Origin: Devosia sp.
GTDB taxonomy: Bacteria > Pseudomonadota > Alphaproteobacteria > Rhizobiales > Devosiaceae
Assembly (NCBI GenBank): GCA_028290245.1
Contig: JAQGKG010000109.1
Coordinates: 1 to 10,887, forward strand
Direction: 5' to 3'
Length of the DNA stretch: 10,887 bases
Within the stretch, counting starts at the first letter, position 1. The number at the start of each line of letters is the position of its first letter. The translations under genes were made by a program, and so were the position numbers. Of this stretch, positions 6,972-10,887 are shown one piece after another. The notes under the pieces were generated by a model that was not told where the DNA came from, did no database searches, and was given only the letters and a program-made list of their open reading frames with translations.

Positions 6972-7872
6972 GCCCACCGTTGAGCCGCTCGATATAGGCG
7001 GGCAGCATAGGGACATAGTCCTTGGCCCCGCCCGCGGCGATGGCGACACCATAGGAATTCTTGACCGCATTGCCGACCGGGTTGACCAGCCCTGCCCCAT
7101 TGGCCATCGATTCGAGATAGCGCAGGTCCTTGAAGGCGTTGGCGAGGCTGAATTTGTGGGCCTCCAGATCACCATCTAGCGTGTAGCGGATGAAGGTCTG
7201 ATAGAAGCCGCAATCCATGCGCCCGCCGCGGATTACCTGGTCGAGGCGATTGGCAGAAATGCCGACCCGGTCCGCAAGCGCCAGCGCCTCGGCATAAAGG
7301 GCACCGTAGCCGAGCGAAATGAAGTTGTTGAGCAGTTTCATCCGATGCCCGTCGCCGACGCCGCCGATATGGACAATTTTGCCGGCCCAGGTGGCCAGCA
7401 CTGGCGACAGGCGTTCAAAAACCGCGTCCTCGGCGCCGACCATGGTGTCTAGCGTGCCGTCCCAAGCCTCCTTGGGCGTGCGGCTGAGCGGCGCGTCGAC
7501 ATAGTCGAGGCCTGCGCTCTTGAGCTCGGCGGCCAGCTTGACGGTGGAACTGGGATCGGAGCTTGAACAGTCGACCACGACGGAGCCTGCCTTGAGCCTC
7601 GCACCCAGCCCATCGGGTCCCCGAACCAGCGTCTCGACTTCTGTAGAACCGGTGACACAGAGGAAGACGATGTCGGAGCGCGACGCCAGTTCGGCCAGCG
7701 ATTTGGCCTCTGTCGCCCCGCGCCCCAGCAGATCCTCTACCGGCGCGCGATTGGTGTGTCCCATGACGGTCAGGGCATAGCCCTTTTCCACGATGTTCTT
7801 GGCCATGCCATGGCCCATCATGCCAAGGCCGATGAACCCGATGGTATCGCGGTTGCGGGAAGCGTCAGACAT
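6964..7872 (-). CDS. NAD(P)-dependent beta-hydroxyacid dehydrogenase, LtnD/GarR family
   Basis: The 302-residue protein has the Rossmann motif GFIGLGMMG (12-20), the substrate-loop region DAPLSRTP (126-133), the catalytic helix GDGHRMKLLNNF with Lys179 and Asn183, and FSLANAFKDLRY (241-252) with the second conserved Lys. This is the 6-phosphogluconate/3-hydroxyisobutyrate dehydrogenase-like family; LtnD of the threonate pathway and tartronate semialdehyde reductase are members. The standard loop DAPVSGG is changed to DAPLSRTP, known to me from a separate clade of unassigned members, so substrate preference may differ. SD GAGAAGGA (7886-7879) is six bases from ATG 7872 but abuts ATG 7878, so I choose the shorter start. 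It is last in the minus-strand operon, 18 bases after the decarboxylase gene, and likely performs the first oxidation of the imported acid. Confidence 0.85.
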   Translation of the reverse strand: MSDASRNRDTIGFIGLGMMGHGMAKNIVEKGYALTVMGHTNRAPVEDLLGRGATEAKSLAELASRSDIVFLCVTGSTEVETLVRGPDGLGARLKAGSVVVDCSSSDPSSTVKLAAELKSAGLDYVDAPLSRTPKEAWDGTLDTMVGAEDAVFERLSPVLATWAGKIVHIGGVGDGHRMKLLNNFISLGYGALYAEALALADRVGISANRLDQVIRGGRMDCGFYQTFIRYTLDGDLEAHKFSLANAFKDLRYLESMANGAGLVNPVGNAVKNSYGVAIAAGGAKDYVPMLPAYIERLNGGQK

Positions 7873-7890
7873 GGTCATTCCTTCTCGATC

Positions 7891-8547
7891 CTATTTGGGA
7901 TCGAAGCGTTGGCGCAGGTCTGCAACCTGGGCTGGGGTGAGGGGTCGGATGGCACGCGTGCCGAGCAGCAGAAACAGGCGGGCCGTTTCCTCGAGCTCCT
8001 CGGTTGCATATTGGGCATTGGCGAGGCTCGTACCGGCCACGACCGGCCCGTGATTGGCCAGCAGCACGGCGTGATGCGCGCCGCTGAGCGCGCCGACGGC
8101 CTTGGCCAGTTCTGCATCTCCCGGCGGTAGGTAGGGCACCAGCGGCAGCCGGCCGACCCGCATTACATAATAGGCCGTCAGGGGCGGCATCACGTCGAGC
8201 GGGTCGATGCCCTCGAGCATGCTGACAGCGACCGAATGGGTCGAATGCAGATGCACCACGGCACGGGCGTCAGCGCGTTGTCCATACATCGCCAGATGCA
8301 GCGCGCCTTCCTTGGTGGGCGCGTCCCCACCGATATGGCGACCGGTGCTGTCGAACAGCGACAGCCGCGCTGGGTCGAGATCGCCCATCGAGGCATCAGT
8401 AGGCGTCATCAGCCACCCGCCATCCTCGAGCCGCACGCTGATATTGCCGGTAGACCCGAATGTCAGGCCCCGATCGAACAGCGATTTGCCGACCTTGACG
8501 ATGTCAGCGCGGGCTAAATTTTCAGCGTGTTTGGTGGAATCAGTCAT
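7891..8547 (-). CDS. otnC: Class II aldolase/adducin family, 3-oxo-tetronate 4-phosphate decarboxylase-like
   Basis: The 218-residue protein has the phosphate-binding GSTGNIS (31-37), catalytic Glu80 in APTKEGALH, metal ligands His99 and His101 in VVHLHSTHS, and third ligand His166 in NHGPVV, matching the fuculose-phosphate aldolase layout. In the characterised acid-sugar pathway, OtnC decarboxylates 3-oxo-tetronate 4-phosphate to dihydroxyacetone phosphate. Its pairing with a DUF1537 kinase directly upstream is the signature of that pathway, so I assign it from family plus context. The ATG at 8547 overlaps the kinase stop by eight bases (ATGACTGA), showing translational coupling. A longer frame to 8631 adds 28 residues that merely shadow the kinase gene. 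Related class II aldolases act on other sugar phosphates, so the exact substrate is unproven. Confidence 0.8.
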   Translation of the reverse strand: MTDSTKHAENLARADIVKVGKSLFDRGLTFGSTGNISVRLEDGGWLMTPTDASMGDLDPARLSLFDSTGRHIGGDAPTKEGALHLAMYGQRADARAVVHLHSTHSVAVSMLEGIDPLDVMPPLTAYYVMRVGRLPLVPYLPPGDAELAKAVGALSGAHHAVLLANHGPVVAGTSLANAQYATEELEETARLFLLLGTRAIRPLTPAQVADLRQRFDPK

Positions 8548-9808
8548 CAAGCTTGTCCCAGGCGGAGACGAAAAAATCAGTGTCGCCAAAATTGCCGGAC
8601 TTGAGCGACAGGGCCAAGTTGGGGGCGCCAATGCTGCGCGTCCAAGGCACGCCGGGGGCGATCTCGGGGCCGATGCGCAGCGCCTGTGCGCCTAGTGCCG
8701 CCACCACCGCGCCCGAGGTTTCGCCACCGGCCACGAGGAACCGCGAAAATCCGCTGTCGCGCAGGATGATGCTGACCGCACCTAGCAGCTCTTCCACCAG
8801 CGCGCCTGCCCGCTCGACACCGAGGCTCGATTGCACCTGTTGGACCGATGCCGGGTCATCGCTCGAATAGACCAGCGCAGGTCCCTCGGCGTCTTGGGCC
8901 AAGACCCATTGCGCCACGCCGGCTGCATCTTGGTTTCCCGCCGCGATATCGAGCGGTACAAGCCGGAGCGCTGGCATGCCCGCGGCGATTGCTGCGGCCA
9001 CCTGCCCTCGGGTAGCTGCCGAACAGGATCCAGCCAGGATGACCGAGCGGCCTGCTGGCGCAGTCATGCTGGTGGGGGGCGGCGTCGTTCCGATCTTGCC
9101 CTGGCGCCGGAAGTTGTCTGGCAGGCCCATGGCAATCCCGGAGCCGCCGGTGATCAGCGGTGCATCTGTCAGAGCGGCACCCAAAACCCGCAAATCCGCA
9201 TCCGTCACGGCATCGGCGATCATCAACCGGTAACCGGCGGCTGAGGCTTCTGCCAAAGCCATCCGAACAGCGTCCGCCCCTTTTGCGACAGTGTCGAGCG
9301 GCACCAAGCCGACTTTTCCAATTGCCTGCCTTTGCAACACGCGCACCAAATTGGCATCCCGCATCGGGGTCAGGGGATGGTCTTTCATGGGCGAGTCCGA
9401 CAGCAGCGCCTGTCCAACGAACAGATGGCCCTGATAGACCGAGCGCCCCGCCGCGGGAAACGCCGGACAGGCAATCGCCATCTCCGCTCCCAGCAGGTCC
9501 AGTAGTGCCTCGACCACCGGGCCGATATTGCCGGCATCGGTGGAATCAAAGGTCGAGCAATATTTGAACAGGATTTGCTCGGCCCCTGCCTCCAGCAGCG
9601 CGCGCGCTGCAGCAAGACTCATGTCGACCGCTTCGCGCGCCGCAATCGTGCGGGATTTCAGCGCCACCACCACGGCTTCGGCATCGCCGAAATTCGTACC
9701 GGCCTGCGGAACGCCGACATATTGCACGGTTTTCATTCCATTGCGCGCCAGCATCAGCGACAGGTCCGTCGCTCCGGTCAAATCATCGGCTATGGCGCCA
9801 AGCAGCAT
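8540..9808 (-). CDS. otnK: Four-carbon acid sugar kinase, DUF1537 family (3-oxo-tetronate kinase-like)
   Basis: The 422-residue protein has the N-terminal domain motifs ADDLTGATD (7-15), KYCSTFDST (82-90) and PMRDANL (148-154), and the C-terminal nucleotide-binding domain with GGSGIAMGL (221-229), GGETSGAVV (361-369) and KSGNFGD (403-409). This is the full two-domain DUF1537 kinase, of normal length. Characterised members phosphorylate 3-oxo-tetronate (OtnK), D-threonate, or 3-oxo-isoapionate with ATP. Being beside a class II aldolase-type decarboxylase and not PdxA2 or a RuBisCO-like protein points to OtnK. SD GAGGAA lies eight bases before ATG 9808. The regulator gene ends 15 bases upstream on the same strand, so both probably share an mRNA. 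Confidence 0.85.
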   Translation of the reverse strand: MLLGAIADDLTGATDLSLMLARNGMKTVQYVGVPQAGTNFGDAEAVVVALKSRTIAAREAVDMSLAAARALLEAGAEQILFKYCSTFDSTDAGNIGPVVEALLDLLGAEMAIACPAFPAAGRSVYQGHLFVGQALLSDSPMKDHPLTPMRDANLVRVLQRQAIGKVGLVPLDTVAKGADAVRMALAEASAAGYRLMIADAVTDADLRVLGAALTDAPLITGGSGIAMGLPDNFRRQGKIGTTPPPTSMTAPAGRSVILAGSCSAATRGQVAAAIAAGMPALRLVPLDIAAGNQDAAGVAQWVLAQDAEGPALVYSSDDPASVQQVQSSLGVERAGALVEELLGAVSIILRDSGFSRFLVAGGETSGAVVAALGAQALRIGPEIAPGVPWTRSIGAPNLALSLKSGNFGDTDFFVSAWDKLDD

Positions 9809-9823
9809 TTGTGGTTCCTCGTT

Positions 9824-10867
9824 TCAGGCCGTTGCGCCGGGCAGTATCTGATAGCCCGTATCGATTATTTCAGTGGTTCCGGGCCGCTCGCGCTGCGCCA
9901 GCACACAGTCTATGGCCGTCTTGCCGGTCAGGAACCGATTGGACCGCATGGTTGAAAGCGGAATCGGCAGGGCCTGGCCGATATCGAGGCCGTTAAAGCC
10001 AAACAGCGCCAGGTCCTGCCTTGGCCGTATGCCGGCGCCGAGGCAGTGAAACACGCCACCGACGGCCATGTCGTCGTTGGAAAACACCACCACATCCAGC
10101 GCAGACCCGTGTGCCAGCAGCGCCGCCAGCGCATCGCGCCCGGCCTGCGTCGAACTTGGTCCATCGTTGCGCTGGCTCTCCACCAGCCCCAGGCCCGCCT
10201 CGGCCAGTGCTGCAACGAGTCCATCGTGGCGCAGCTTTGCCCGGCGATCGGCCAGCCAGTCATGCCCCACGTAGCCAAACCGCGTGTAGCCCCGACTCAG
10301 CAGATAGCGCCCACTGTCATGCCCAGCCTGCCAGTGTGAATGGCCGACCGCCAGATCGATCGGCGCGCTGTCGATGTCCATCAGTTCGGCGACGCGGACG
10401 CCGCTATTGTCCAGCATGGCGCGCGCGGCGGCGGTATGCTCGAAACCGGCCAGCAGCATGGCCTCCGGTCGCCAAGCGAGCAGAGAGGCAACCAGTTCCT
10501 CCTCGATGGCCAGATCATAGTCGCTGACGCCGATGACAGCCTGAAAGCCGGTCCCCAGCAATGCCGAACGAATGCCGCTCAACACCTCGGGGAAGACGAT
10601 ATTGGTGAGCGATGGAACGATGACACCAACCAGCTTGGACCCTGAGGATGCCAGACCGCCCGCCAGTCGATTGGGCACGTAGCCAGTCTCTGCCACGGCT
10701 TCAAGCACGCGCAGGCGGGTGGCCTCGGCGATGGGGCCGCTATTGCGCAAAATACGCGACACGGTGATTTCGCTGACGGACGCACGGCGCGCCACTTCAC
10801 TGAGCGTCACGCCCTGCCGCCGCCCTGCCAGTCGCTTGCCACCCATCCAGACCACCGCCTTCGCCAC
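9824..10867 (-). CDS. LacI family transcriptional regulator (GntR-gluconate subtype)
   Basis: The 347-residue protein starts with a LacI-type helix-turn-helix, VTLSEVARRASVSEITVSRI at 20-39, followed by the hinge YVPNRLAGGLASSGSKLVGV (63-82) and a periplasmic-binding-like effector domain starting VGVIVPSLTNIVFPEV. It is a cytosolic dimeric DNA-binding repressor or activator whose ligand is probably the imported acid or an intermediate. It is the first gene seen of the minus-strand operon and ends 15 bases before the kinase gene, suggesting autoregulation with the catabolic genes. GTG 10867 is the first start codon in frame inside the window, ATG 10846 is a second option, and the frame stays open to the right edge, so the true start may lie outside. 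Its promoter and operator are not visible here. Confidence 0.85.
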   Translation of the reverse strand: MAKAVVWMGGKRLAGRRQGVTLSEVARRASVSEITVSRILRNSGPIAEATRLRVLEAVAETGYVPNRLAGGLASSGSKLVGVIVPSLTNIVFPEVLSGIRSALLGTGFQAVIGVSDYDLAIEEELVASLLAWRPEAMLLAGFEHTAAARAMLDNSGVRVAELMDIDSAPIDLAVGHSHWQAGHDSGRYLLSRGYTRFGYVGHDWLADRRAKLRHDGLVAALAEAGLGLVESQRNDGPSSTQAGRDALAALLAHGSALDVVVFSNDDMAVGGVFHCLGAGIRPRQDLALFGFNGLDIGQALPIPLSTMRSNRFLTGKTAIDCVLAQRERPGTTEIIDTGYQILPGATA

Positions 10868-10887
10868 GCCTGCATCCGATTGACACC

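Noticed and set aside
8548..8631. Longer N-terminus of the decarboxylase
   Set aside because: These 28 codons lie inside the kinase gene, resemble nothing in the aldolase family, and the ATG at 8547 gives the usual family length.

Overview
The window looks like chromosomal DNA of a GC-rich alphaproteobacterium, probably Hyphomicrobiales (a Devosia-like relative is my guess from protein style, not a database result). Supporting signs are a class II (B12-dependent) ribonucleotide reductase tail, a REP-like palindrome of the CCGGCGAAGGCCGG type common in alphaproteobacterial intergenic DNA, an Frc-type sugar ABC transporter with a single-domain ATPase, and high-GC codon use.

Left part (1-2855) is a loose collection of small or damaged genes. 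It holds the 3' end of nrdJ, an ImmA/IrrE-type zinc peptidase gene whose conserved frame extends upstream of its first start codon, a compact monocistronic gene for a 49-residue basic protein with its own SD, possible promoter and a good terminator, a 96-base inverted REP-like pair, and an SRAP (YedK/HMCES-like) gene that has lost its catalytic N-terminus. About 640 bases of apparently gene-free, degenerate sequence follow.

Right part (2856-10867) is one coherent catabolic island for a sugar acid, most likely a four-carbon acid such as threonate or erythronate. It contains an atypical extended SDR dehydrogenase/epimerase (+), a periplasmic sugar-binding protein (-), a divergently transcribed ATPase and permease (+), and a minus-strand operon reading LacI-type regulator, DUF1537 kinase (OtnK-like), class II aldolase-type decarboxylase (OtnC-like) and beta-hydroxyacid dehydrogenase (LtnD-like). 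The model is uptake by the ABC system, NAD(P)-linked oxidation, ATP-dependent phosphorylation of the oxo-acid, then aldolase-fold decarboxylation to a triose phosphate. The known pathway's isomerase OtnI is not in the window, and both dehydrogenases have altered active-site motifs, so the true substrate may differ from L-threonate or D-erythronate. The SBP and ATPase genes diverge from a 269-base region with two mirror-image TTGACG boxes flanking an AT-rich palindrome.
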